A stretch of DNA of 64,000 nt from contig NZ_KB904746.1 in NCBI RefSeq assembly GCF_000380185.1, positions 186,001 to 250,000 of the forward strand, given 5' to 3'. This stretch comes from Thiofilum flexile DSM 14609. GTDB taxonomy: Bacteria > Pseudomonadota > Gammaproteobacteria > Thiotrichales > Thiotrichaceae. A program made the position numbers and the translations under genes. Below, piece after piece: positions 1 through 7,738 of the stretch. Under the pieces are notes generated by a model. It was given only the letters and a program-made list of their open reading frames with translations. It had not been told where the DNA came from and did no database searches. Positions within the stretch are counted from its first letter, which is position 1; each line of letters starts with the position of its first letter.

Positions 1-138
1 ATTAAAGACGGCCCCTTTCGAGGACTTATCGGTATTTTTCAACAATATGATGGTGAGCAACGTGCCATTATCTTATTAGAAATCCTCCACAAAGCGACCC
101 CGCTTAAAGTCAACCCCGCACAAGTCATGGCTGCCTGA
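1..138 (+). CDS. NusG/RfaH-like transcription antitermination factor, C-terminal end (partial)
   Basis: The window opens inside a reading frame that ends with TGA at 136-138. The 45 visible residues contain GPFRGLIGIFQ followed by GEQRAIILLEIL, which is the pattern of the C-terminal KOW domain of NusG-family factors. In this family the N-terminal NGN domain binds RNA polymerase and the KOW domain contacts Rho or ribosomal protein S10. Ending soon after the LLEIL strand, with the GPF.GL.GIFQ wording, recalls RfaH-type specialised paralogues more than housekeeping NusG, but the decisive N-terminal part is outside the window. The pteridine reductase gene converges on it with only 13 bp between stop codons. 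Confidence 0.6.
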   Translation: MKDGPFRGLIGIFQQYDGEQRAIILLEILHKATPLKVNPAQVMAA

Positions 139-151
139 TTTTAATAGCGTA

Positions 152-901
152 TTAATAATTCAATAAACGCCCCCCCTCGACGGCAATAATTTGCCCGGTG
201 ATGTAGTGCGCGTCTTGAATTAAAAAGCTGATGGCTTTAGCGATGTCTTCCGGTGTACCCGCTCGCTTTAAAGCGGTGCGGGACAGGGTATGCTCTTGAT
301 GCTCAGCAGAAACTCCTTGTTCAGGCCATAAAATGGCTCCGGGTGCTACTCCATTGACTCGAATCTCTGCCCCTAATTCGCGAGCTAATAACTGTGTCGC
401 CATCACCAAACCCGCCTTGGCTACCCCATAAGCTATATACCCGCTATGGGGACGCATGCCATGAATATCGACCATATTCACGATACAGCCTTGTGTTTGT
501 TTCAGATACGGCGCTACCGCTTGGGCTAGAAAAATGGGAGCCGTTAAATTCACCCCTAGCAGATCATGCCATTGGGTGAGCGTTAAACTCTCTAATGGGG
601 TGGCATAGTAGGTCGAAGCATTATTGATCAGAACATCCAAGCATCCGGTATGAGCGACAGCCTGTGTGACTATATCCTTTAAACTCTCCGTTACTAATAA
701 ATCACCCTGTACTAAGGCACAGGATAAAGGACGTTTAGCATTTAATTCTTGCGCTAATTGTTGTGCTTCACTTTCCGCTTGATGGTAATGGATAATGACA
801 GTAGCCCCCTGAGCGTGTAAAAAACGGGCGGTAACCGCACCAATACGTTTTGCCGCTCCGGTGAGTAGTACCGTTTTACCCTGTAAAGTATCCGCTCCCA
901 A
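152..901 (-). CDS. Pteridine reductase, short-chain dehydrogenase family (FolM/PTR1-like)
   Basis: A 249-residue NADPH-dependent short-chain dehydrogenase likely to reduce dihydropteridines such as dihydrobiopterin, dihydromonapterin or dihydrofolate. The nucleotide-binding motif is TGAAKRIG (residues 14-21), with the Arg in place of a Gly that marks pteridine reductases. NNAS is at 93-96. The probable catalytic residues are Asp145 (VDIH), Tyr158 and Lys162, with the spacing of PTR1 (Asp, +13 Tyr, +4 Lys) in place of the usual Ser-Tyr-Lys. The start must be TTG at 901, because a stop codon lies two codons upstream; AGGGGT sits 5 bp before it as ribosome binding site. It is divergent from the MidA-like methyltransferase with a 30 bp gap. 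The exact pterin substrate cannot be read from sequence. Confidence 0.8.
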   Translation of the reverse strand: MGADTLQGKTVLLTGAAKRIGAVTARFLHAQGATVIIHYHQAESEAQQLAQELNAKRPLSCALVQGDLLVTESLKDIVTQAVAHTGCLDVLINNASTYYATPLESLTLTQWHDLLGVNLTAPIFLAQAVAPYLKQTQGCIVNMVDIHGMRPHSGYIAYGVAKAGLVMATQLLARELGAEIRVNGVAPGAILWPEQGVSAEHQEHTLSRTALKRAGTPEDIAKAISFLIQDAHYITGQIIAVEGGRLLNY

Positions 902-931
902 TGGTCACCCCTAGAATTAAGTATTAATCAT

Positions 932-2062
932 ATGCAACGAATGCCTTTGCCCTTACCTAGTCAGGAAGAGTTAGCTCATAGTCAATTACTGCACGCTCAT
1001 ATCCTGCAGCATATTCAAGCTAGCCCATCTCATTCCATCAGCTTTTATGACTATATGAATAAGGCCTTGTATGAGCCTTATTTAGGTTATTATGTAGCGG
1101 GCAAAACCTGTATTGGTACAGAAGGCGATTTTATAACCGCGCCGGAATTATCCGACTTATTCTCTATGAGCATAGCTCAGCACTGTCTATCTTTTTTGCA
1201 AAATGAACCCCATAGCACGGTACTAGAGCTAGGAGCCGGTAGTGGCAAAATGGCTGCCACCTTGCTCTCGTATTGGGAAGCTCATCATGTATTACCAGCA
1301 CATTATTACATATTAGAGCCTAGCCCCACGCTCAAAGCCCAACAATTCACCACTCTAAGTACCACACTCCCCCATCTTATAGCTAGAGTTACTTGGCTAG
1401 AGCATTTACCAGAATCAGGTTTTACTGGGATTATTGTAGGCAATGAAGTACTCGATGCTATGCCCATTGAGTTACTGCGGTATGAGCACGGTCAGTATCA
1501 ACAAGTACAGGTAACCGAGCAAAACCAGCAACTCAGCCTAATCACCCAGCCCTTGCCTTCCTATCTGCAACCCTTAGTAGCTCAACTGCCGCTGCCTAAT
1601 ATAGAGGGCTATACTACCGAACTTAACCCACAGCTCAATGCTTGGGTCAATGCCTTAGGTGCATTACTCACACAGGGGTTTTTATTACTCATTGATTATG
1701 GCTACGCACAGTCAGACTACTATCACCCTGACCGCAGCAGCGGCACCCTGCAATGCTTTTATCGTCACCATGTACATGACAACCCGCTACTCTATCCGGG
1801 CTTACAAGATATTACCGCCAGTGTTGACTTTGATGCCCTCACGGAAGCGGCCTTAAAAGCAGGCTTTCACACAGCGGATTGGACTACACAGGCGCATTTT
1901 CTACTACAAAACGGCTTAGCTGAACATTTCCAACAGTGCCTAAACGAATCTCCCACACAAAGCTATGCCCTAGCCCAACAAATACGAATTCTCACTCTAC
2001 CTGCTGAAATGGGCGAGCGCTTTAAGGTCTTTCGGGCGGATAAAGGTTTTGAGGTTAAATAA
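932..2062 (+). CDS. MidA/NDUFAF7-type class I SAM-dependent methyltransferase (COG1565, DUF185)
   Basis: A 376-residue protein of the family that includes mitochondrial NDUFAF7, which methylates an arginine of a complex I subunit. The bacterial role is not well defined. Near the N-terminus it has the family signature: YDYMNKALYEPYLGYY, then GTEGDFITAPELS. The SAM-binding glycine motif is VLELGAGSGKMA, and IIVGNEVLDAMP and LLLIDYGYA follow as later family blocks. Full length. ATG at 932 is taken as the start; a second ATG lies three codons downstream and neither has a good ribosome binding site. In many gammaproteobacteria this gene sits beside a pteridine reductase gene, as it does here. Confidence 0.85.
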   Translation: MQRMPLPLPSQEELAHSQLLHAHILQHIQASPSHSISFYDYMNKALYEPYLGYYVAGKTCIGTEGDFITAPELSDLFSMSIAQHCLSFLQNEPHSTVLELGAGSGKMAATLLSYWEAHHVLPAHYYILEPSPTLKAQQFTTLSTTLPHLIARVTWLEHLPESGFTGIIVGNEVLDAMPIELLRYEHGQYQQVQVTEQNQQLSLITQPLPSYLQPLVAQLPLPNIEGYTTELNPQLNAWVNALGALLTQGFLLLIDYGYAQSDYYHPDRSSGTLQCFYRHHVHDNPLLYPGLQDITASVDFDALTEAALKAGFHTADWTTQAHFLLQNGLAEHFQQCLNESPTQSYALAQQIRILTLPAEMGERFKVFRADKGFEVK

Positions 2063-2070
2063 CTTAGGAC

Positions 2071-2099
2071 TAAGGCTAGGCTTATAAAACCCAGCCTTA
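2071..2099. terminator. Imperfect stem-loop between convergent genes
   Basis: The 55 bp between the methyltransferase stop and the 5'-nucleotidase stop holds an inverted repeat: TAAGGCTAGG pairs with CCCAGCCTTA across a 9-base AT-rich loop, with one mismatch. Its place between convergent genes suggests a bidirectional terminator. No clear T-run follows on either strand. Confidence 0.4.
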
Positions 2100-2117
2100 A
2101 TCACTAAAGTGGCTCTT

Positions 2118-4457
2118 TTACTGTGAAGTAGCCGGTTGAGTACAATATTTACCATTAATATCTGGAATACAGTATTGGGTACTATATTCAGCAACAGGTA
2201 GTTTACTAATCTGTTGCCCTGCGGCTGTTAGTTTTTCCACATAGTCCACGAAAGACTGAGCATAATCGAGATAGGTATTGGTTTTTAGGCTATCATCGAT
2301 ATCAGCAAAGGTTAGATAACCATCCTGACCACTCGCGGTGAAGCTATTAGTCACTACTTTATAACTCTTAGTGAGATCAATAGCGCTCCACTCCCCTGCT
2401 ACGCGTGAATTAACCTCTAAATTAGAAATACGTGACCCTTTAGCTTCCGATAAATTCACCGTCCAACGTAAACCTGCTGCATAAGGATAAGAACCCGTAG
2501 AGCCTGACATAGTCGCATCCATCGCATCTTCCAACACCGCTTTAATCTGCTGTCCTGTCATAGTAATTTCAGTCAAGGTATTAGCAAAGGGCAAGAGGGT
2601 ATAGGCGGTTTCCACACTGACATTGCCGGCTGGCACATCAATGCGCACGCCCCCGCCATTTTGGATACAAACATCGGAGCTTTTGCTCATTTCAAGGAAA
2701 CCTTTGGCTACAATATTGCTGATATCGCTCCCGCGCTGCCAAGTCAGGTCTTTACAACCTGCAATCGTACTGCGCCCCTGCCCCGGTACTCGTTCAAAAC
2801 AAAGATTTTCACTCGCTACCCCAATAATCTTGTTAGCAAAATTAGTCTTTTGATCTTGGAAAGGTTTTAACACCGCATTCGTTGCGGCATCAGGTGTTAC
2901 AAGGGAAAAAGGAGCTTGCTGTAAAGCGGTCATCACCGTTTGTACCGCTGTAACACTAGAACTACCCGCTTTAATAGCGGCAGCATCAGCATTTACGGTA
3001 GTACTATCAACGGTTTTTAATTGGCTAACTAATAAGTGCGGTATACCTGAGCAAGCCACTACCTCACCATCATCATTAAATTTAACATCCAATTCGCCGA
3101 TAATTTGTGAGTATTGCCAAGCTTGTGCCACACACACGCGCTTACCTTCAGCATCACGCGCAAAGGAGGGGTAATCACCTTCAGGACTCAAACTGACATC
3201 ATTATAAGCATTGCCTAACAAACTGTGCGAATCACCACCCACAATCACATCCACACCCGTAAGTTTAGCGGCTAGCGCTAAGTCACGGTCATAGCCATGA
3301 TGAGACAGTATCACAATCTTATTTACACCGAGTCCTTTAAGCTCATTAATATACTTTTGCGCTGTGCTAGCTTCATCTAAAAATACCGTAGTTGCATCGG
3401 GGCTAGAGGACGCTTTCGTTTTATCCGCAACAGTAATACCAATAATACCAACCTTCTGACCACCCAGTGTTTTGATGGTATACGGCTTTAAATAATCCGT
3501 TGCACTAGTTGAAGTTAAGGGTGAAGTCCCTACTTGAGGTTGAGTATTCGCACTTAATGCTACAGGTGGACAACTACCTGCCTTGAGATAATCTAAAAAC
3601 TTCACTAAGCCTGCATCACCACTATCAAACTCATGATTCCCCATTGTTATCGCATCAAAGCACGCTTGGTTTAGTGCTGCTGCATCGGACTCACCCTTAG
3701 TCAAACTAAAGTACACCGTGCCGGTAATCGCATCCCCCGCATGTAGTTTTAAAACAGGCACAGTTGCCGCCGCACTCAGCTCTTTTAACCCTGCCACCAC
3801 ATTAGCAAACCCGCCAGTGGTTAAAGTCGCTATACTGTCACCAATAGCGACTGTGGTGCTATCAGGATCGGTATGGGAGTGGTGATCATTAATATGCAAA
3901 ATCTTAAATTGAAAACTACCTGTCACGGCAGCTAATGCTTGTTGTAAAGCCGTTATAGTCGTGGCAGTGCTGGCTAGATTGGTTAATTGACAGGCTGTTA
4001 GCGCATCATCGGTGCTAAATCCACAAGCAGTAGGCAATGTTGTCGCCGCCGCACTAATATCTAAACCATTCGCGACATTATTATCGGCATCAAGGCTGTG
4101 TAATAAACGTGCTAAACGCACCGATTTGGCGTCAGTCAGCCCTGTTTCACCGGTAAAATCATTCGGTAAAATCACCGGAGCCGCCTTAACCGTCAGGGTA
4201 GTACTAGGCGGTAAGGTAAAAGTCACCGTCTGACCTTCATAATAAAAATATTCGCCTTGAGCATTGGTAATACAACTAGATTCACAAGCAGCAGAGGTAT
4301 AAGCCAACCCTTGTACCGGGGCGCTACTAATGACCTTACCCACAAAACGCTCAGTCATCGTGACCGTAGTATTAGAACTAGAATCACCACCGCAACCGCT
4401 CACCAAAATACCCATACTCAGAGCCATCATGAGCACTAATGGAGTTTTTACCTTCAT
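2118..4457 (-). CDS. Lipoprotein bifunctional metallophosphatase/5'-nucleotidase (UshA family)
   Basis: A 779-residue exported enzyme that probably dephosphorylates nucleotides outside the cytoplasmic membrane. The N-terminus is a lipoprotein signal ending in LVSGC (Cys22). Residues ~35-180 form an extra N-terminal region containing SSCITNAQGEYFYY, which looks like a small beta-sandwich domain. The metallophosphoesterase domain starts near residue 185 with LHINDHHSH and continues with GDAITGT, MGNHEFDSG, ILSHHGYD and GGDSHS, the metal ligand blocks of the family. The C-terminal nucleotide-specificity domain is marked by QNGGGVRID and YTLLPFANTLTEITMTG. Longer than E. coli UshA (550) because of the N-terminal region. 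Monocistronic, with its own upstream gap shared with the divergent DUF2157 gene. Confidence 0.85.
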   Translation of the reverse strand: MKVKTPLVLMMALSMGILVSGCGGDSSSNTTVTMTERFVGKVISSAPVQGLAYTSAACESSCITNAQGEYFYYEGQTVTFTLPPSTTLTVKAAPVILPNDFTGETGLTDAKSVRLARLLHSLDADNNVANGLDISAAATTLPTACGFSTDDALTACQLTNLASTATTITALQQALAAVTGSFQFKILHINDHHSHTDPDSTTVAIGDSIATLTTGGFANVVAGLKELSAAATVPVLKLHAGDAITGTVYFSLTKGESDAAALNQACFDAITMGNHEFDSGDAGLVKFLDYLKAGSCPPVALSANTQPQVGTSPLTSTSATDYLKPYTIKTLGGQKVGIIGITVADKTKASSSPDATTVFLDEASTAQKYINELKGLGVNKIVILSHHGYDRDLALAAKLTGVDVIVGGDSHSLLGNAYNDVSLSPEGDYPSFARDAEGKRVCVAQAWQYSQIIGELDVKFNDDGEVVACSGIPHLLVSQLKTVDSTTVNADAAAIKAGSSSVTAVQTVMTALQQAPFSLVTPDAATNAVLKPFQDQKTNFANKIIGVASENLCFERVPGQGRSTIAGCKDLTWQRGSDISNIVAKGFLEMSKSSDVCIQNGGGVRIDVPAGNVSVETAYTLLPFANTLTEITMTGQQIKAVLEDAMDATMSGSTGSYPYAAGLRWTVNLSEAKGSRISNLEVNSRVAGEWSAIDLTKSYKVVTNSFTASGQDGYLTFADIDDSLKTNTYLDYAQSFVDYVEKLTAAGQQISKLPVAEYSTQYCIPDINGKYCTQPATSQ

Positions 4458-4593
4458 ATATTGAGCCTATATCATTAGTAATAAAGAAAACCGACCTATC
4501 ATAAAAATCTATTGTGACAAACTTATTAAGCCCACTGAGTGCTAAACTTGGTTAACCTACTCCATTCCTTAACCGTGATACGAGACTACCGAT

Positions 4594-5781
4594 GTGGCTG
4601 CGATTGAAACCAAGCTCAAGCAATGGCTAGAAGCCAATCTCATTAATACTGAACAATATCAGGCCATTGAGCACTTTGAAGCTGAGCATAATCCGCCGCG
4701 CCGCTTATGGATCTCCGTCATGCTCTTAGGGGTGGCGGTGATGGGGCTAGGGATTATTTCACTCATTGCAGCTAATTGGGCATTTATCCCATTATTAGCT
4801 AAATTATTCCTAGCACTAACTACCTTACTTTCAGTAGGGATTAGTGTTTGGGTCTTAGACCAACATCAGCACCCACTAGGGTTTGAAACAGCGCTCACCG
4901 GCTTTTTAATTGGTTGCCTCGCCATGATTGGGTTAACCTCACAGCTCTTTCATTTAGGCGGTCAGTGGTATCACGCCTTATTCGCTTGGGGGGTTATGAC
5001 TCTGCCCCTAGTATTATTTGCTCGACGTTTATTTGCACGCTTTTTGTGGGTCAGTATTAGCTTAACTGGACTCATATGGACTGTTTTAGCACTCCCCTCA
5101 CCCGACATACCTTTTGAAGTTATTTTACAAGTATTACCCATACTAAGCTTTTTAATGGCGGTTATTACTTACTATGCCACTGTTTTGCTTAAACCCCTCA
5201 CTAACTTAAGTAGCAGCACCTTATTTTGGATGCAGTTTAGTGGCTTAGTCGCACTCGGTTATATTGATGGTTTACGCACCTTAGGAGAGCAGACTGATTT
5301 AGCGAGTTACTGGTATATTACTGTTTTAATATTAAGTGCTTTAGTAGGGATTGGCATTGTTTTAAACCGAAAATATTCACTCTTAAATCGCATCTTATTA
5401 ATTAGTTGCTTACTATTATTATTAATCTACTATCACCCCACCCTATTCTTTAATGGTATAACGTATTACAACTATTTCTGGTCGAGTAATACTACAACTG
5501 CATGGTGGCAGGCCGATGATATTCGTGCCCCTATTTTAACCCTCATGATCTTAGCGCTCTATGCCACTCATGTGGGTAATCAGGGCTTAACCACTAGCTT
5601 TACGATTGTTACCTTATTAATCGGGGTACGATTTATTATTCTCTATTTTCAGGCATTAGGTGGATTAGCCGCAACGGGGCTAGGACTCATTGTGTCAGGA
5701 GCCTTATTAATTGCGATTGCATGGGCTTGGCAACACTATCGTAAATCACTACAACAATGGACTCAGGAGTTAAGCCTATGA
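4594..5781 (+). CDS. DUF2157 domain polytopic membrane protein
   Basis: A 395-residue protein with a short soluble N-terminus (KLKQWLEANLINTEQYQAIEHFE, of which the first ~35 residues are the DUF2157 start) followed by about ten hydrophobic segments. DUF2157 proteins have no established function. The frame opens with GTG at 4594 (an ATG two bases earlier is in another frame), and a GAGAC stretch upstream is a weak ribosome binding site. The stop overlaps the next gene's start by four bases (ATGA), and the partner has a GDYXXLXY domain. DUF2157 and GDYXXLXY genes are recurrent neighbours in bacteria, so the two probably act together in the membrane. Confidence 0.8.
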   Translation: MAAIETKLKQWLEANLINTEQYQAIEHFEAEHNPPRRLWISVMLLGVAVMGLGIISLIAANWAFIPLLAKLFLALTTLLSVGISVWVLDQHQHPLGFETALTGFLIGCLAMIGLTSQLFHLGGQWYHALFAWGVMTLPLVLFARRLFARFLWVSISLTGLIWTVLALPSPDIPFEVILQVLPILSFLMAVITYYATVLLKPLTNLSSSTLFWMQFSGLVALGYIDGLRTLGEQTDLASYWYITVLILSALVGIGIVLNRKYSLLNRILLISCLLLLLIYYHPTLFFNGITYYNYFWSSNTTTAWWQADDIRAPILTLMILALYATHVGNQGLTTSFTIVTLLIGVRFIILYFQALGGLAATGLGLIVSGALLIAIAWAWQHYRKSLQQWTQELSL

Positions 5782-6272
5782 AGCGTGCGCAACAACTCGC
5801 TCTAGCCATTGCCCTACCTTTAGCATTATTAACCAGCAATGCTGCGTGGCATGTTTATCAATTAAATCAAGGTGTAGAGATTCATTTACCCATTCAAGGC
5901 TTTGATCCGCGCGATTTACTAGCGGGACATTATCTAACCTATCAGGTGGATTATGGCTTAGGCGATTTTTGCCCTAGGGAAGCTATCAATGCAGCAAGAC
6001 AACGCCACACCCTATGTTTACACCCCAAACAAAGTACCGCTACCGCAGACTGCACTTTGCCCCTAGAAGGATTTTGCAATCAAGAAGGATTTAAGGCAGG
6101 GATTGAGCGTTTTTATATTCCAGAACAATATGCCGATGATCTAGATAAAGCTATTCGCGGACAAAAAGGCGAAATTGTGATTATGGTTAAAAGTGGCAAA
6201 GCTACACTAAAAAGCCTACTCATCGAACATAAACCTTGGCTGGAGTTTATTCAAAGGAACATCACTAAATGA
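5778..6272 (+). CDS. GDYXXLXY domain protein
   Basis: A 164-residue protein with one N-terminal membrane segment or uncleaved signal (KRAQQLALAIALPLALLTS) and a family motif read here as GHYLTYQ, where the family name gives GDYxxLxY. It also has four cysteines in the middle (FCP, LCL, DCT, FCN) that could form periplasmic disulphides. I chose ATG at 5778, not the in-frame ATG at 5757, because AGGAG lies 8 bp upstream and because it gives the ATGA overlap with the preceding gene. Function unknown; it is the usual partner of a DUF2157 protein. Its 3' end overlaps the convergent acetyltransferase gene by 8 bp. Confidence 0.75.
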   Translation: MKRAQQLALAIALPLALLTSNAAWHVYQLNQGVEIHLPIQGFDPRDLLAGHYLTYQVDYGLGDFCPREAINAARQRHTLCLHPKQSTATADCTLPLEGFCNQEGFKAGIERFYIPEQYADDLDKAIRGQKGEIVIMVKSGKATLKSLLIEHKPWLEFIQRNITK

Positions 6273-6777
6273 GCCTTAAACTATTCATAGATACAAATAG
6301 TCTCATAGCATCATCGGTCATTGGCTCAAAAAACTCGAAATGCTGATAAAATTGTAATGCAGAGTCGTCCAATGCGTCTAAAATAACTCCATAAGCGGGT
6401 AAGCCCTGTTGAGCTAATTGTACTGCATGGCGTAAAGCACTAATTAATACTTTTGCTCCTAATCCCTTACCTTGATGCTGTTTGGCAATAGCTAATCTCG
6501 CTAACATAATCACCGGAATAGGATAGCTAGGTAAAGATTGTTGAGTAGGGATACTTGCGCGACTCACTGTTACACCGGCTAGCGTATAATAAGCCGCAAT
6601 AGGTTGCTTTATCTCGGTACTTTCTTCTACTAATACCCAGGTGCTACTTAAACCTAATTCAGCATGCTTGACAGCAAATCGATTTAAAAACTGATTCATA
6701 GCCAACTGACCACAATCAAAACTCTTCAAATCGTGGCAAGTCTTATCCAAAGGAACTATGGTTTGAATAAAAGCCAC
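6265..6777 (-). CDS. GNAT acetyltransferase toxin, TacT-like
   Basis: A 170-residue GCN5-type N-acetyltransferase. The acetyl-CoA loop is seen in LARLAIAKQHQGKGLGAKVL, and the opening 'FDCGQLAMNQFL' is the usual N-terminal signature of toxins that acetylate aminoacyl-tRNA (TacT, AtaT, ItaT). The family blocks translation by acetylating the amino group of charged tRNAs; which tRNA is used here cannot be told. It lies 3 bp downstream of a DUF1778 antitoxin gene, the usual order for this family. The reading frame is full length with all expected blocks. Confidence that this is a toxin comes mainly from the antitoxin next to it. Confidence 0.85.
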   Translation of the reverse strand: MAFIQTIVPLDKTCHDLKSFDCGQLAMNQFLNRFAVKHAELGLSSTWVLVEESTEIKQPIAAYYTLAGVTVSRASIPTQQSLPSYPIPVIMLARLAIAKQHQGKGLGAKVLISALRHAVQLAQQGLPAYGVILDALDDSALQFYQHFEFFEPMTDDAMRLFVSMNSLRLI

Positions 6778-6780
6778 TGT

Positions 6781-7050
6781 CTAAAAACCTTCAGTATCTA
6801 AGCGCTTAATAGCTTTTAAAATACGTGGACTAGGTGCTTTTGTTTGTTTACATAGTTCAGCAAAGCGATCAAATTGGGTATTAGTCAATACCATATTAGT
6901 ATTGCCCGCTAATACTTTAGGCGCATCATCTTGAATTAAACGCACTAAATATTCTGTAACCGTAACACCTAAAGCACTTGCAGCGCGTTCTGCTAATAAT
7001 TTGACTTGTTCATTGACACGCATATCAATACGTTGAGCGGATACACTCAT
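6781..7050 (-). CDS. DUF1778 ribbon-helix-helix antitoxin, TacA-like
   Basis: An 89-residue antitoxin. The N-terminal ribbon-helix-helix (RIDMRVNEQVKLLAERAA, then GVTVTEYLVRLI) should bind operator DNA, and the C-terminal tail (LTNTQFDRFAELCK onwards) should wrap the acetyltransferase and block its active site. I place the start at 7050 (MSVSAQR) because GGAAG lies 8 bp upstream; a longer open frame runs to 7110 but would pass through the promoter. Two perfect inverted repeats just upstream fit autorepression by the complex. Confidence 0.85.
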   Translation of the reverse strand: MSVSAQRIDMRVNEQVKLLAERAASALGVTVTEYLVRLIQDDAPKVLAGNTNMVLTNTQFDRFAELCKQTKAPSPRILKAIKRLDTEGF

Positions 7051-7062
7051 GACTACTACTTC

Positions 7063-7078
7063 CATACTTATGAGTATG
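7063..7078. promoter_or_regulatory. Perfect inverted repeat, candidate antitoxin operator
   Basis: CATACT and AGTATG flank the four bases TATG, a perfect 6-bp dyad lying between the -10 element and the ribosome binding site of the toxin-antitoxin operon. Ribbon-helix-helix antitoxins bind such short dyads, so this is a likely operator at or just after the transcription start. Confidence 0.5.
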
Positions 7079-7081
7079 CTC

Positions 7082-7110
7082 ATCATATTGTACGGAAATA
7101 ATTCGTACAA
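7082..7110 (-). promoter_or_regulatory. Promoter of the DUF1778/GNAT operon with embedded inverted repeat
   Basis: On the minus strand TTGTAC (7105-7110) and TATGAT (7082-7087) are separated by exactly 17 bp, a good sigma-70 promoter. The -35 box is also one arm of a perfect 7-bp inverted repeat (TTGTACG and CGTACAA, 9-base spacer, 7088-7110), so a repressor bound there would cover the promoter. This is consistent with conditional autoregulation of the module. Confidence 0.6.
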
Positions 7111-7121
7111 ATTATATTTTC

Positions 7122-7403
7122 TTAACCCAGCTCAGGTACATCAATCACTAAATCGGAGCGGGCATAGCCGACACAGACCAAACCTTTACCTGCCATTTTA
7201 TCTTCCTCGAATAAGGCCAATGGCTCACTTTTATATACCATTTTACCGGAGACCATATGGCTTAAGCACACCCCACACAGTCCGCCCCCACATCCCCAAG
7301 GTATGGGAATTTTTTGCCTTAAAGCGGCTTGTAAAATGGTTTCATGCGCTAGAGCTTCAAAGGTGTGAGCGGTACGAGCCAAGGTGATTTTATAGCTCAT
7401 CAT
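7122..7403 (-). CDS. Plant-type [2Fe-2S] ferredoxin
   Basis: A 93-residue electron carrier. The cluster ligands are Cys38, Cys43, Cys46 (C-x4-C-x2-C in CGGGLCGVC) and Cys77 in GLVCVGYA, the plant-type arrangement. It overlaps the upstream cytochrome gene by 4 bases (ATGATG at the junction, so the start may be the first or second Met), so translation is probably coupled. It is the last gene of the operon membrane protein - aldo/keto reductase - waaA - cytochrome c - ferredoxin. The electron partner is not visible, and a role with the co-transcribed cytochrome is only a guess. Confidence 0.85.
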   Translation of the reverse strand: MMSYKITLARTAHTFEALAHETILQAALRQKIPIPWGCGGGLCGVCLSHMVSGKMVYKSEPLALFEEDKMAGKGLVCVGYARSDLVIDVPELG

Positions 7404-7738
7404 GGCAAATCAAACTGATAATAGGTCTGGTTGAGATAGAGTGTGACTTGTTGAATTTCTTCATCAAATAAACGCGCTGATAGATTAGCATCACACCGTC
7501 GCACCTGAGCAAGGAGTTCGGAGTAATTATTTATACGACGCTCTAAACGAGTATAGACTGAGCTATCGTGACAACTAATACAGTTTTTATCATGAATCGC
7601 TTTACCGGCCTGAATTTGTGCATCACTGACCTCTATCGTTGAGGAAGTTGGGCGTGAGACACGTGTATCTTCTTTGTTATCGCAACCAACTAACCATAAG
7701 GCCAGCACTAGTAAACTAATATAGTTAACCCTTTCCAT
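7400..7738 (-). CDS. Small monohaem cytochrome c lipoprotein
   Basis: A 112-residue exported protein with a lipobox (LVGC, Cys19) and one haem-binding motif CISCH (53-57). No Met occurs after the haem motif, so the usual His/Met coordination of class I cytochrome c is not possible and the distal ligand must differ, or the haem is five-coordinate. The following text (SSVYTRLERRIN, then QVRRCDANL and the closing YLNQTYYQF) resembles a conserved family of short gammaproteobacterial cytochromes of unknown role that I recognise only by pattern. It overlaps waaA by 14 bp and the ferredoxin gene by 4 bp. Confidence 0.8.
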   Translation of the reverse strand: MERVNYISLLVLALWLVGCDNKEDTRVSRPTSSTIEVSDAQIQAGKAIHDKNCISCHDSSVYTRLERRINNYSELLAQVRRCDANLSARLFDEEIQQVTLYLNQTYYQFDLP

